Shown here: positions 41,461 through 50,515 of the stretch, in pieces
Layout: every line of letters begins with the position of its first letter
How positions within the stretch are numbered: the stretch's first letter is position 1
Assembly (NCBI RefSeq): GCF_002994615.1
Contig: NZ_PVNK01000149.1
Location: 1-64,000, forward strand
Origin: Enhygromyxa salina
GTDB lineage: Bacteria; Myxococcota_A; Polyangia; Nannocystales; Nannocystaceae
Direction: 5' to 3'
DNA: 64,000 bases
Translations under genes and position numbers: made by a program
The notes under the pieces: generated by a model
Told to the model about the DNA's origin: nothing
Database searches by the model: none
The model's input: the letters and a program-made list of their open reading frames with translations, nothing else

Positions 41461-41498
41461 AAGAAGCCGGCCCCGCGAATCTGCGGGGCCGGCTTCTT
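41461..41498 (+). terminator. strong terminator after the excisionase gene
   Basis: Perfect 16-bp stem aagaagccggccccgc / gcggggccggcttctt with loop gaatct, beginning 21 bp after the stop. The A-rich left and T-rich right feet of the stem give a usable U-tract. Confidence 0.88.
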
Positions 41499-41513
41499 CG
41501 TGCCTCTAGATCG

Positions 41514-41531
41514 TGTGCTGTGAGTGTGCTG
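41514..41531. repeat. right integrase arm-site candidate
   Basis: TGTGCTG-TGAG-TGTGCTG, the same 7-mer pair, spacing and orientation as at 23741-23758. It lies about 125 bp inside attR. Confidence 0.6.
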
Positions 41532-41656
41532 CGAAGCTGCTCCGCGCTGGGGTCAAGCAGTGCACGAGACGGGACGAGACGGATCCCGAAAAATCAATCA
41601 AATCGGTGGGTTACGAGCCAAGACCGCGACATCGTTCACGTTCTTCGCAACCCGCC

Positions 41657-41676
41657 GGAGGGCCTTCGCAGGCCCT
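41657..41676. repeat. attR core candidate
   Basis: Sequence ggagggccttcgcaggccct, matching 23655-23674 at 19 of 20 positions. It overlaps the first two bases, on the plus strand, of the dehydrogenase stop codon (41675-41677), so insertion keeps that reading frame intact. Confidence 0.7.
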
Positions 41677-42727
41677 AGCAGCCTGGGTCGACCAGGACCT
41701 TGAGCACGCCTCGGCGCGAGGCGTGCTCGAGCGCTTCAGTCGCGCGCGCGAGGGGATAGCGCGCGGCGATGAGCGGGCGTGGGTCGAGGCCGCCGCGTGC
41801 GAGCAGGTCGACCGCGCGCGCCATGTCCCCGCAGCGCGATCCGATCACGCGTAGCTCGTTGACGACCACCGTCGACAGATCCAGGGGGATCGGCGCGGCG
41901 CTGGTGGTCTTGAGGATCACCGCGCCGCGCGGGCGGGCCAGCCACAGCGCGCGGCTCAGCCCGCTGGGGTGGCCCGTGGCCTCGACGACGAGCGCGGCCG
42001 CCCCCTGGTCGCGGGCGTCGAGCTCGCGCTCGAGCGAGGTCTCGATGCCGAGCGCAGCCGCGACGTCGAGCTTGGCGCGGTGGTGGCCGATCGCGCGGAC
42101 CGGCTGACCGGCGGCGTGCAGCGCGAGGCCGATCAGCAAGCCCAGCTTCCCGTCCCCGAGCACGTCGACGCGCGGGACCTCGCCGGGGCCCGGCTCGAGC
42201 TCGTCGAGCACGTGGAGCGCGGCGGCGAGGGGCTCGGCGAAGACCGCGAGCTCGTCGTCCACGGTCTCGGGCACGGGCACGAGGTTGCGGCGGGGCAGGG
42301 CGACGCGCTCGGCGAACACCCCCGGGCGCCCACGGATCCCGATCGTCGCGCGGGCACGGCAGTGGTGGCCGTCGCCGTGGGTACAGGCCGGGCAGGCTCC
42401 GCAGCCGATGTTGATGTCTGCGACGACGCGGCGTCCGCCGAGCTCGGGGTCCGCGGCGTCGACCAGCCCCACGAACTCGTGGCCGAGCACGCCCTCAAAG
42501 CCCGCGTAGCCGTCGACGAGCTGGAGGTCGGTGTCGCAGACCCCGGCTCGACGCACGTGGATCAGCGCCTCGTCCGCGGCCGGGACCGGCTCGGGGTGAT
42601 CGTCGCGGACGCGGAGCTCGCCAGCGGGGTCGAGGATCAGCGCGCGCACGCTCGAGTGTCGCTCGCCCCTCGCGGCCGTCAAGGGATCTGCAAGGCGCGA
42701 GGATTCGCCGGGTTTTTGGACGGCCAT
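41675..42727 (-). CDS. zinc-dependent medium-chain dehydrogenase
   Basis: 350 residues from the ATG at 42727; a GTG at 42649 (VRALILDP) would give 324 and fits the family start better. The MDR fold has catalytic zinc ligands in GVCDTDLQ and GVLGHEFVGLVD, and a structural zinc lobe GCGACPACTHGDGHHC with four Cys. The Rossmann part is divergent (VDVLGDGKLGLLIGLALHAA), with no textbook GxGxxG. The family oxidises alcohols or polyols with NAD(P). The substrate is unknown. Its 3' end is the apparent integration site of the island. Confidence 0.88.
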   Translation of the reverse strand: MAVQKPGESSRLADPLTAARGERHSSVRALILDPAGELRVRDDHPEPVPAADEALIHVRRAGVCDTDLQLVDGYAGFEGVLGHEFVGLVDAADPELGGRRVVADINIGCGACPACTHGDGHHCRARATIGIRGRPGVFAERVALPRRNLVPVPETVDDELAVFAEPLAAALHVLDELEPGPGEVPRVDVLGDGKLGLLIGLALHAAGQPVRAIGHHRAKLDVAAALGIETSLERELDARDQGAAALVVEATGHPSGLSRALWLARPRGAVILKTTSAAPIPLDLSTVVVNELRVIGSRCGDMARAVDLLARGGLDPRPLIAARYPLARATEALEHASRRGVLKVLVDPGC

Positions 42728-42753
42728 CCGGGCTCCGCTAGCTTGGCCGCGCC

Positions 42754-43167
42754 ATGCCGCCGACCACCGCGACCGTGACCCGTCGAGACAGCCGCCACAT
42801 GATCGGCAGCTTCGTCGCCCCCGGCAGCGAGGCAGGCGCCGGCGAGGGCTTCATGGTCGCGGAGCTCTCGCGCGAGGGCATGTCGCTGCTTCGCGTCGCC
42901 AGCAAGCAGGGCGAGGCGCGGGGCCTCGATCGCCGCTTCAATTGGCTGGCCGTCCCCTTGCCCGAGCGCGGCGCTCAGGTGTGCGCGCTGACCGAGGTCG
43001 TCCACCGGCGGCGCTTCGGCCCGCTCGAGATGCTCGGTGTTCGCTTCGAGCAGATGTCAGCCAGCGACCGCGAGCTGCTCCACGACTACCTCGACGAGCG
43101 AGATCACCTCAGCTTCGGGGCCCGCGGGCTGTTTGGCGCGCGGGATCGCGCCAACCCGTCGCCCTGA
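42754..43167 (+). CDS. PilZ-like domain protein
   Basis: 137 residues. It resembles the compact PilZ fold used by c-di-GMP receptors: VAELSREGMSLLRVASKQGE, a central strand NWLAVPLPERGAQVCALTEV, then LEMLGVRFEQMSASDRELLH and DYLDER, the usual end of myxobacterial PilZ proteins. The RxxxR and (D/N)xSxxG ligand motifs are not clearly intact, so c-di-GMP binding is uncertain. It is divergent from the dehydrogenase and its 3' end overlaps the convergent gene by 64 bp. Confidence 0.65.
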   Translation: MPPTTATVTRRDSRHMIGSFVAPGSEAGAGEGFMVAELSREGMSLLRVASKQGEARGLDRRFNWLAVPLPERGAQVCALTEVVHRRRFGPLEMLGVRFEQMSASDRELLHDYLDERDHLSFGARGLFGARDRANPSP

Positions 43168-44822
43168 TCGACGCAGCCTCGCCAGCGCTCGCGGACGCCG
43201 AGGACCTCGAGCAAGAGGACCCGGACCTCGTGGGGCTCGGCGACCTGGGCCGACGCAGGATCGACGAACTCGGCGAGGACGCGAAGCTCGAACACCCGGC
43301 TCAGGGGCGCGGCGATGTGGTCCGGGAGCACGAAATACTGCGGGGCCCGCTCGACGAGCACGCAGGCCTTGGCCGCGTCGTCGGGCGCGTGGGCGATCGC
43401 GGCGTCGTTGAGGCCGATGACGTCGATGATCGTCATCGCGCGCGGGGTTCGGTAGCGCATCGCGCCCGCGCCCTCGACCGCGACGCGGGCGTCGGCCGGG
43501 AGCTCGCGGGTCGCGAGCCGGGCGGGGTCGCTGTGGAGCAGGGCGATGCCGCGCTCCTGGGCGCGCTGGATCGTGTGGGCCGCGGGGATCTGGAGACCGG
43601 TCAACAGCGCGATCGGCAGGATCAGGACCACGCCGAGCACTCGGTGGGTCCGGGCGACGCCGAGCGCGATCACGATCGGCGGGATCGCGGCGAAGATCGC
43701 GAAGTAGCGGGCCTCATAAAACAAGGTGTCGGGGTTGAGGGGTCGGGTGATCGCGGTCCCGAGCATCCCGGCGAGGTAGGCGACGAGCAGCGCCGAGAGC
43801 TGCCAGCGCCGACGCGGGGGCTCGGGCCGCGACGAGGAGTCGGAGTCGCGCGGGTCGAGCACGCCGCGATCGGACAGATCGGTCCAGACCGCCGCGGCGA
43901 TCAGCGCGAGCCCGCCGACGCCCACGAACCACGGCTGCCACGGCAGGACCTGGGCCCCGAGATAGTCGAGCCCGCTGCCGAGGCCGCTGGCCTGGCCGAG
44001 CGTCGACTTGACGTAGGCGGTGTTGGGCCACGGCCAGCCGCTGACGAGCTCGCAGTAGACCACCCAGAGGCCGAGGCCGAGGCCGGCGCCGAGCGCTGGC
44101 GTGGCGACCACGAGCGACCTCAGACCGGCGCGCGCGCGCTCGGGCCCGGGCAGACCGCGCTTGGCCAGCGTCTGGCCGAGCCACGCGAGCGCGGCGAAGC
44201 CCAGGAGGCAGGCCAGCGCCTCGGGCCGCGCGAGCTCGACGGCGAAGCCGAGCACCCCCGCGAGCAGCCACTGCTCGCGCAGGCTCGTCCGCAGGCAGGC
44301 GAGCAGCAGGCAGGTCGTCAGGGGCACCTCCATGCCCGAGCTCGCCCCCTGCAGCAGCGTCGGCGAGGTCGCGGTCAAGATCCCGGCGAGCAGCGCGATC
44401 GACATCGCTGGCATCGGACGCGCGACGCTGGCTCGGGCGTGGACCAGGTCGAGGGCGATCGCGCTGGCGAGCCCGGCGGTCGCGGCGTGGAGCAGCGCGC
44501 CGAGCAGCTTGACCGAGCCGACCGGGTCGGGCTCGGTCGGCCACACGGCCAGCGCCGCGACCCACAGCGGGCTCGAGAAGCCCGTCTCCTGGTCACCCGG
44601 GTTGTAGGACAGCCCCTCGCCGAGGCTCAGGCTCTTGGCGTACGCGAGGTGGATCCAGGCGTCGTCGAGGCAAAAGTCGCCGACTCCGGCGCCTCCGAAG
44701 GCGTAGGCGCAGGCCAGGATCAGCCCGATCACCACGCTGATCCGCGGCGCCCACAGCTCGCGGGCCGGCGGCTCGTCGCTCGGCGTTTCGGGGGGCGCCG
44801 TGGGCTGGTCGTCGTTTCGCAT
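43104..44822 (-). CDS. polytopic membrane protein, glycosyltransferase GT-C-like
   Basis: 572 residues from the ATG at 44822 (MRNDDQPTAPP). About 10 membrane helices, then a soluble C-terminal domain. The first luminal loop carries FCLDDAWIHLAYAKSLSLGE, an acidic DD motif typical of lipid-phosphate-sugar-dependent GT-C enzymes, followed by NPGDQETGFSSPLWV, a loop seen in many uncharacterised bacterial GT-C proteins. The C-terminal part has a predicted globular domain (RVAVEGAGAMRYRTPRAMTI). It would move sugars onto envelope lipids or proteins; donor and acceptor are unknown. It starts 5 bp after the upstream dehydrogenase stop, so they form an operon. Confidence 0.75.
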   Translation of the reverse strand: MRNDDQPTAPPETPSDEPPARELWAPRISVVIGLILACAYAFGGAGVGDFCLDDAWIHLAYAKSLSLGEGLSYNPGDQETGFSSPLWVAALAVWPTEPDPVGSVKLLGALLHAATAGLASAIALDLVHARASVARPMPAMSIALLAGILTATSPTLLQGASSGMEVPLTTCLLLACLRTSLREQWLLAGVLGFAVELARPEALACLLGFAALAWLGQTLAKRGLPGPERARAGLRSLVVATPALGAGLGLGLWVVYCELVSGWPWPNTAYVKSTLGQASGLGSGLDYLGAQVLPWQPWFVGVGGLALIAAAVWTDLSDRGVLDPRDSDSSSRPEPPRRRWQLSALLVAYLAGMLGTAITRPLNPDTLFYEARYFAIFAAIPPIVIALGVARTHRVLGVVLILPIALLTGLQIPAAHTIQRAQERGIALLHSDPARLATRELPADARVAVEGAGAMRYRTPRAMTIIDVIGLNDAAIAHAPDDAAKACVLVERAPQYFVLPDHIAAPLSRVFELRVLAEFVDPASAQVAEPHEVRVLLLEVLGVRERWRGCVDQGDGLARSRAPNSPRAPKLR

Positions 44823-44827
44823 CGGGC

Positions 44828-45877
44828 TCAGGCGATCTCGAGCACGACCTTGCCAAATTGCTCGCGGCGATCCAGGTAGCGCTGAGCCTGGGCGGCCTCG
44901 GCCAGGGGAAACACGCGATCGACGATCGGGCGCAGCGCGCCCTCGCCGATCAGCTGCGCGATGCGGAACATGCTGGCCTTCGACCCCATGGTCGAGCCCA
45001 AGATCTGGATCTGGCGAAAGAACACGTGGCGCAGATCGGTGCGCGCGTCCCAGCCCGAAGAGGCGCCGCATGTCACGACGCGCCCGCCCTTGCGGCACAG
45101 CTTGATGCTGTGCTCCCAGGTGGATTCGCCGACGTGCTCGAACACCAGGTCGACGCCCCGGCGCCCGACGCCGGGCAGCGCGCGGACCTGCTTGGGCCAG
45201 TCTTCGTCGCTGCTGCGCACGCAGGCGTCGGCCCCGAGCTCGCGCGCTTTGTCGAGCTTCGCGTCGGTGCTCGCCAGCGCGATCACGCGCGCGCCGTGGA
45301 GCTTGGCGATCTGGAGGCCAGCCGAGCCCACGCCGCTGCCAGCCGCGTGGATCAGCACGGTCTCGCCGGGCTCGATCCGTCCGCGCACGACCAGCATCTG
45401 CCACGCGGTCAAGAAGGTCAGTGGAAAGGCCGCGGCCTCGACCATCGACAGACACGCGGGCTTGTCAACGAGGTTGGTCGCGGGCACGGCGATCTGCTCG
45501 GCGTAGCCGCCTCGGCAGCTCTCGCCGAGGATGTGATAGCGCGGGCACAGGTTGTCCCAACCGGACAGGCACTGCTCACAGCGTCCGCACGACAGCCCGG
45601 GGTTGAGCACGACCTCTCGGCCAACGAGCTTGGCGTCGACCGACTCGCCGACCTCGCGGACGACCCCGGCGATGTCGCTGCCGAGCACGTGGGGGTAGTC
45701 CAGACGCAGGTTCGGGAGCCCCTTGCGGACCCAGATGTCGAGCCGGTTGAGCGCGCACGCGTGAATCTGGACGACGACCTGGCCCGGCTCCGGTCGCGGG
45801 GCCGGGAGCTCGGCGAGCTCGAGGACCTCGGGGCCGCCGTGCTCGCCCAGGATGACCGCGTTGATCGAATTGCTCAT
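44828..45877 (-). CDS. zinc-binding/quinone oxidoreductase-like medium-chain dehydrogenase
   Basis: 349 residues from the ATG at 45877. MDR fold: LNRLDIWVRKGLPNLRLDYP, GSDIAGVVREVGESV, and a zinc-lobe-like LSCGRCEQCLSGWDNLCPRY with four Cys. The nucleotide site is HAAGSGVGSAGLQIAKLHGA, the GxGxxG-type motif of the quinone oxidoreductase branch, and the C-terminus is FPLAEAAQAQRYLDRREQFG. The family reduces activated double bonds or oxidises alcohols with NADPH; the substrate is unknown. It precedes the GT-C-like gene by 5 bp. Confidence 0.9.
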   Translation of the reverse strand: MSNSINAVILGEHGGPEVLELAELPAPRPEPGQVVVQIHACALNRLDIWVRKGLPNLRLDYPHVLGSDIAGVVREVGESVDAKLVGREVVLNPGLSCGRCEQCLSGWDNLCPRYHILGESCRGGYAEQIAVPATNLVDKPACLSMVEAAAFPLTFLTAWQMLVVRGRIEPGETVLIHAAGSGVGSAGLQIAKLHGARVIALASTDAKLDKARELGADACVRSSDEDWPKQVRALPGVGRRGVDLVFEHVGESTWEHSIKLCRKGGRVVTCGASSGWDARTDLRHVFFRQIQILGSTMGSKASMFRIAQLIGEGALRPIVDRVFPLAEAAQAQRYLDRREQFGKVVLEIA

Positions 45878-46078
45878 GGTGTCTCGCTCGGCACGCGCCC
45901 GACTTGTGCGCTGCGGCCCTTGTCGGAATAACAAAGGTGTGGTCGGTCCGTCCAAGACGGGGTCGCCGCGGGTCCTGGGAGGACCGGGGCGCTCTGGGGA
46001 GCGGGGCCCGCCGCGACCATGAAAGTCAGGCGAGCTCCCGGTAGAGCGCCAGGTTCAGGGCCAAGCTCAGGGCCAAGC

Positions 46079-47035
46079 TCAGGGAAAGTCGAAGTCGAGC
46101 GTCTCGGCGTCGCGGACCAGCGAGGAGTAGCCGTCGGTCAGCTTCACGAGATCGCCGAGCTTGGGCTTGCGCTGGCCGAGCTTGCGCTGAAACTCGGCCG
46201 CGATCGCGTGGAACTCTTCGACGTCGTTGGCGAAGGTCGACATCCAAAAGACCTTGCCCGCGGCCTCGGGGTCGGACTGATAGATGGTCGAGAACTGCCC
46301 CCGGGCCTGATCAAATTCGTCGTAGAGCGGCTGGCACTGCTCGGCCGTCGCCGCTTCATCGCTCATGCACCGGACCATCGGACGCGCGCGGATCATCAGG
46401 CGGCGCGAGGCGACCTCGAGCGCGCTCCGGCGACTCTCGAGCACGCCGAGCAAGAAGACATCGTTGTTGATGTGGGCCTCATCGATCGCTTGCTGGAGCT
46501 CGAGGTCGGCCGTGAGCCAGGCGTCGTGGGCCGCGCGCAGCTGGGGGTCGAGCTCGCTCAGGCGCGCCCACTGGTCGTCGCGCCAGCCCTCGTTGTCGAG
46601 GTACGCGGCGAGCGTTCGGGTCAGCTCGGCGTAGTGGCTGCCGGCCGCGACGATGCGCGCGGCCCCGGACTCGATCACGGGCATGCTGGGCGGCGTCTTG
46701 GCGGCCTCGAGCACTCGCTGGCACGAGCGAAAGGTGTTGACGCTGATTCCGCGCAGGTACACCCCCTCGCGCTTGCGCTTGGGCGTGCCCTGGGAGTCGA
46801 CCTGATCGCTGTAGCGATCCCAGCTCTCGACCATGACCGAGGCCACGACGTCGCGGCAGGCCGAGAACCGGCGCAGCTTCGAGTCGACCTCTTCGGCGTA
46901 GTCGGCCGGGTCGACCTCGGCGTCATGGTCGTCGGGCTGCTGCTCCTCGACCTCCTCGAACAGGTGACAGCCGCTCGCGCTCAGGCCCACGGTGGGCAGG
47001 GCGAGCACGGCGACCACGGCCGACGCGAGTCTCAT
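46079..47035 (-). CDS. lipoprotein resembling DUF3829
   Basis: 318 residues. The N-terminal signal and lipobox VGLSASGC place it as an acylated lipoprotein. The mature protein is acidic, then helical, with KLRRFSACRDVVASVMVESW and YAELTRTLAAYLDNEGWRDD resembling the helical YiiG/DUF3829 family. It probably lies in the periplasm or on an inner leaflet. It overlaps the lipid-kinase gene by 4 bp (ATGA at 47032-47035), so the two are made together. The function is unknown; a role in envelope lipid handling is possible from context. A 12-bp direct repeat (agggccaagctc) lies just downstream. Confidence 0.75.
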   Translation of the reverse strand: MRLASAVVAVLALPTVGLSASGCHLFEEVEEQQPDDHDAEVDPADYAEEVDSKLRRFSACRDVVASVMVESWDRYSDQVDSQGTPKRKREGVYLRGISVNTFRSCQRVLEAAKTPPSMPVIESGAARIVAAGSHYAELTRTLAAYLDNEGWRDDQWARLSELDPQLRAAHDAWLTADLELQQAIDEAHINNDVFLLGVLESRRSALEVASRRLMIRARPMVRCMSDEAATAEQCQPLYDEFDQARGQFSTIYQSDPEAAGKVFWMSTFANDVEEFHAIAAEFQRKLGQRKPKLGDLVKLTDGYSSLVRDAETLDFDFP

Positions 47036-48081
47036 ATCCAGTGCGTATCCTCGGGGACGATGATGCGCAGGTGGTGAAACAGGTTCTCGACCTTGTAGTG
47101 GTGCGCGGCCACGAATTCTTCGCCGTCGATCTGTGCGGGGATCTCGGGGCCCGAGTTGGCCCGGAACAGGCGGATCTCGATCGAGCGTCCGCGGCGAAAT
47201 TCTCGACCGCTGAGCCCGACGACCTCGAGGTCATCGTTGGTCACCGGGTTCTTCTTGTGCCGGGCGAGCGCCGACATGACCCAGTCGGCGTGGCTGCGAA
47301 AGGGCAGGACCTCGAATTTTCCGTCGTCGGCGCGCGAGTCCTCGACGAAGATCCACTCACCCCCGTAGAGGATCGTGCCGTTGACGACGAGATCGGTCAG
47401 CCCGACCCACTCGCAGACCTCGCCGTCGACGGTCACCTCGCACGAGAACAGCGAGCCCGTCGGCCCGCCGACCACCGACTTGACCATCTGGCTGACGGCG
47501 GCGCCCGCGTAGACCAGCTTGTCGCGGTAGAACTGCTTGACGACCGGGACCTTGGCGACGCGCTCGCGGTCGCGGTTGCGCTGGGCCAGGATCCGAGCCG
47601 AGAGCCCGAACCCGCAGTTGTCGAACCACAGGTCGGAGCGGAGGGTCTCGCCGTCCTCGTCGACGGCCTCGATCCGGCCGACGTCCATCCACTGCTCGCC
47701 GCCGTCGGCGATCGTCTTGATGTTCTGCTCGAGCGCCCGGGCCCCGGCGCTGATGCCGAAGGAGCGGCCCTGATCGTTCGCGGTGCCCATCGGGAGCATG
47801 CCCAGGGGGACGTCGATCCCCGCCCGCTCCCGGGCCAAGATGATGCCCTTGGCCGACTCCGCGAAGGTCCCGTCGCCGCCGAAGTAGATGACCCGGGCGA
47901 CGTCCTCACGCTCGATGCGGTCCGCGAGCGCGGCCACGGTCTTGCCCTCGGGCAGGGTCGAGAAGAACTCCGGATCCAGCCCCGCCGCGGCGAGGCCCTC
48001 GAGCGCGCGATCGATCGCGCGCTCGGCCTTGCCGGTCTGGGCGGTCGGGTTGGCGACCAGGATGGAGGTGCGGGCGCTCAT
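47032..48081 (-). CDS. diacylglycerol/sphingosine-type lipid kinase (YegS/DagK family)
   Basis: 349 residues from the ATG at 48081; the frame is open upstream but without a start of family type. The catalytic fold has SILVANPTAQTGKAERAI, YFGGDGTFAES with the family's GGDGT, and LPMGTANDQGRSFGI (GTaND). A beta-sandwich domain follows (WMDVGRIEAVDEDGETLRSD, DGEEFVAAHHYKVENL). These enzymes phosphorylate diacylglycerol or related lipids with ATP at the inner face of the membrane. Its coupling to the lipoprotein gene suggests work on envelope lipids. Confidence 0.9.
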   Translation of the reverse strand: MSARTSILVANPTAQTGKAERAIDRALEGLAAAGLDPEFFSTLPEGKTVAALADRIEREDVARVIYFGGDGTFAESAKGIILARERAGIDVPLGMLPMGTANDQGRSFGISAGARALEQNIKTIADGGEQWMDVGRIEAVDEDGETLRSDLWFDNCGFGLSARILAQRNRDRERVAKVPVVKQFYRDKLVYAGAAVSQMVKSVVGGPTGSLFSCEVTVDGEVCEWVGLTDLVVNGTILYGGEWIFVEDSRADDGKFEVLPFRSHADWVMSALARHKKNPVTNDDLEVVGLSGREFRRGRSIEIRLFRANSGPEIPAQIDGEEFVAAHHYKVENLFHHLRIIVPEDTHWI

Positions 48082-48216
48082 GGTGACGGGCAGGATGCCG
48101 GAAGGGCGAGGATAGCAGGGCATGGGCGCCACCCCAGAAGGTTTCATCTTCGGAGCGAGCTGCGCGTGCGCTTGCTGGTTCCCGTGTGGCCCGCAGATCT
48201 GATACCCCTGCGCACC

Positions 48217-50478
48217 ATGGCCAAGCCATCGCGTTTCCACATGTGTTCACTCTCGTTGCTGGCCGCTTGCGTGGCGCTGAGCTCGGCCTGCAGCAAGCCC
48301 GATGCCGCGCCGGGCACGGACAAGCCCGTCAGCGAGGGCGAAGAGATCGCCGAGACCTTCAGCTTCGCCAACCCCGGCGGAATGTGGATGCCGGCTCAGC
48401 TCGGCGCCGGGGGTCACGCCGAGACCCTCACCTCGCTCGGGCTCGAGTACGACCCCGCGGCGCTGACCCAGCCCACCGAATTCCCGCTCGGCGCGATCGT
48501 CAGCCTCGGGGGCTGCTCGGCCTCCTTCGTCAGCCCCGACGGGCTGCTGATCACCAATCACCACTGCGTGATCCGAGCGCTGGCGCGCAACAGCAGCAAG
48601 GACGAGAACCTGCTCGAGGACGGCTTCTTGGCCAAGACCCGCGCCGACGAGCGCTGGGCTGGGCCGGGCCAGCACGTGTACGTCACGACCTCGTTCACCG
48701 ACGTCAGCGAGGAGGTCCTCGCCGGGCTCGAGGACATCGAAGATCCGAGCGCGCGCTGGGACGAGATGCAGTCGCGGCGGCGGGCGATCGAGAAGGAGTG
48801 CGCGGAGGCCAAGCAAGACGTGACCTGCCGCGTCGCCTCCTACTTCGAGGGCGCGCAGTTCTTCCGCATCGAGCAGCTCGAGCTTCGCGACATCCGCCTG
48901 GTCCATGCGCCTGACGCGGGCATCGGCGTGTTCGGGGGCGAGATCGACAACTGGCGCTGGCCCCGTCACACCGGGGACTACTCGTTTTACCGGGCCTACG
49001 TCGGCAAGGACGGCAAGCCCGCCGACCACGCCGAGGACAACGTCGCCTACCAGCCCAAGCACTACCTGAAGGTCGCGACCGAGGATCTCGACGAGGGCGA
49101 TCTGGTGATGGTCGCGGGCTACCCCGGGCGGACCTCGCGGCTCAAGACCGCCGCCGAGGTCGACGACGCCACGACCTGGTCCTACCCGCACAAGATCGCC
49201 CGCTACGAGCAGTACCTCGCCGCGCTCGCGGCCGCGGTCGGCGACGATGAGACCCTCGCGATCAAGGCCAGCCCCCGGGTCCGCGGGCTGTCGAACGGGC
49301 TGACCAACGCCAAGGGCATGCTCGACGGGCTCGGCAAGGGTGGGCTCGCGGACAAGCGGCGCCAGCAAGAGGCCGAGCTCCAGGCTTGGATCGACGCCGA
49401 CGAGCAGCGCAAGGCCGCCTATGGGACCGTGCTCGCCGAGATCGCTGCGCTCGACGCCGAGTCCAAGGCCACGCGCGAGCGCGACGCCGCGAGCGCGGAG
49501 CTGATGCGGTCGTCGTCGTTGCTCCACCGCGCGCAGATGATCGTGAGCGCGGCCGAGGAGCGCGAGAAGGGTGAGGGCCCCGACGAAGGCAAGATCGCCG
49601 AGGCACGAACCGGCCTCGAGGAGGCGCAAAACAGCTACGCCCGCGAGATCGATCGTGCGGTCCTCGAGCTGCACCTCGCCCGCGCCGCCAAGCTCCCCGC
49701 CGATCAGCAGCCCGCCGCGCTGAAGCTGTTCGTCAACGCCGACCCGATCGACGACGCCGCGATCACCAAGGCCCTCGATCGCCTCTACGCCAAGACCAAG
49801 CTCGAGGATCCCAAGCAGGTCATCGAGCTCTACGGCAGCGCCAAGCTGGCCAAGCTGAAGCGGAGCAAGGATCCCTTCATCGTGCTCGCGCTGGCGCTCG
49901 CGCCGATCATCGAGGAGCAGCAGGCGCTCGGCGTTGAGCGCGCGGGCAAGCTCGCGCTCCTGCGTCCGCGCTACATCGCGGCCCTGCGTGAATTTGCGGC
50001 GAGCAAGGGCGAGATCCTCGCCCCCGACGCCAACTCGACCCTGCGGATCACCTACGGGACGGTGCGCGGCTACAGCTCCAACGGCACCGAGCACACGCCC
50101 TTCACGACCGTCAGTGAGATGCTGGCCAAGCACACGGGCGAAGATCCCTTCGACTTGCCCGAGGCCGCTCGCGCGGCGATCGAGGCCGGCGAGTTTGGAC
50201 CCTACGTCGACCCCGAGCTCGGCGAGCTGCCGATCGACTTCCTCGCCGATCTCGACATCACTGGCGGCAACTCGGGCTCGCCCACGCTCAACGCCCGCGG
50301 CGAGCTGATCGGGCTGGTGTTCGACGGCAACTACGAGTCCATGGCCTCGGACTGGGTGTTCATGCCGGAGATCACCCGCTCGATCCACGTCGACATTCGT
50401 TCGGTCTTGTGGGTCATGGACGCGGTCGATGGCGCCGATCACCTCCTGACGGAGATGGGCGTCGAGCCGAGCATCTGA
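48217..50478 (+). CDS. S46-family dipeptidyl-peptidase (DPP7-like lipoprotein)
   Basis: 753 residues from the ATG at 48217. Signal with lipobox ACVALSSAC. Chymotrypsin-fold catalytic residues as in Porphyromonas DPP7/DPP11: His in LLITNHHCVIRAL, Asp in EIDNWRWPRHTGDYSFYR, Ser in TGGNSGSPTLNARGELIGL. A central helical domain (about 330-550) caps the active site. Eighteen residues past the serine the motif is VFDGNYE; the glycine there is the DPP7 state (hydrophobic P1), while DPP11 has Arg. It removes dipeptides from the N-terminus of peptides at the cell surface, in keeping with a predatory or proteolytic lifestyle. It is divergent from the lipid-kinase gene and ends at a strong terminator. 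Confidence 0.93.
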   Translation: MAKPSRFHMCSLSLLAACVALSSACSKPDAAPGTDKPVSEGEEIAETFSFANPGGMWMPAQLGAGGHAETLTSLGLEYDPAALTQPTEFPLGAIVSLGGCSASFVSPDGLLITNHHCVIRALARNSSKDENLLEDGFLAKTRADERWAGPGQHVYVTTSFTDVSEEVLAGLEDIEDPSARWDEMQSRRRAIEKECAEAKQDVTCRVASYFEGAQFFRIEQLELRDIRLVHAPDAGIGVFGGEIDNWRWPRHTGDYSFYRAYVGKDGKPADHAEDNVAYQPKHYLKVATEDLDEGDLVMVAGYPGRTSRLKTAAEVDDATTWSYPHKIARYEQYLAALAAAVGDDETLAIKASPRVRGLSNGLTNAKGMLDGLGKGGLADKRRQQEAELQAWIDADEQRKAAYGTVLAEIAALDAESKATRERDAASAELMRSSSLLHRAQMIVSAAEEREKGEGPDEGKIAEARTGLEEAQNSYAREIDRAVLELHLARAAKLPADQQPAALKLFVNADPIDDAAITKALDRLYAKTKLEDPKQVIELYGSAKLAKLKRSKDPFIVLALALAPIIEEQQALGVERAGKLALLRPRYIAALREFAASKGEILAPDANSTLRITYGTVRGYSSNGTEHTPFTTVSEMLAKHTGEDPFDLPEAARAAIEAGEFGPYVDPELGELPIDFLADLDITGGNSGSPTLNARGELIGLVFDGNYESMASDWVFMPEITRSIHVDIRSVLWVMDAVDGADHLLTEMGVEPSI

Positions 50479-50515
50479 GCCTCGGGCAAAACACCACGCA
50501 AAAACACCAGGCAAA

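Larger units (their letters stand above)
23655..41676. mobile_element. 18-kb integrative island with defence and regulatory cargo
   Basis: Bounded by a 20-bp direct repeat with one mismatch (23655-23674 and 41657-41676), each copy with a TGTGCTG-N4-TGTGCTG pair on its inner side. A complete tyrosine integrase lies at the left end and an excisionase-like HTH protein at the right end. The interior has AT-richer stretches (about 25-30 kb) unlike the flanks. Inside are a PARIS-like pair, an hsdR relic, seven XRE-type regulators, kinases, an ECF sigma factor and an amidase. No capsid, tail, conjugation or replication gene was recognised, so it is an integrative element or satellite rather than a complete prophage. 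Removing it would place the RRM and dehydrogenase genes end to end. Confidence 0.78.

Noticed and set aside
23655-41676. Complete prophage interpretation of the island
   Set aside because: No terminase, portal, capsid, tail or replication gene recognised in 18 kb; only integrase, excisionase and a lysin-like amidase.
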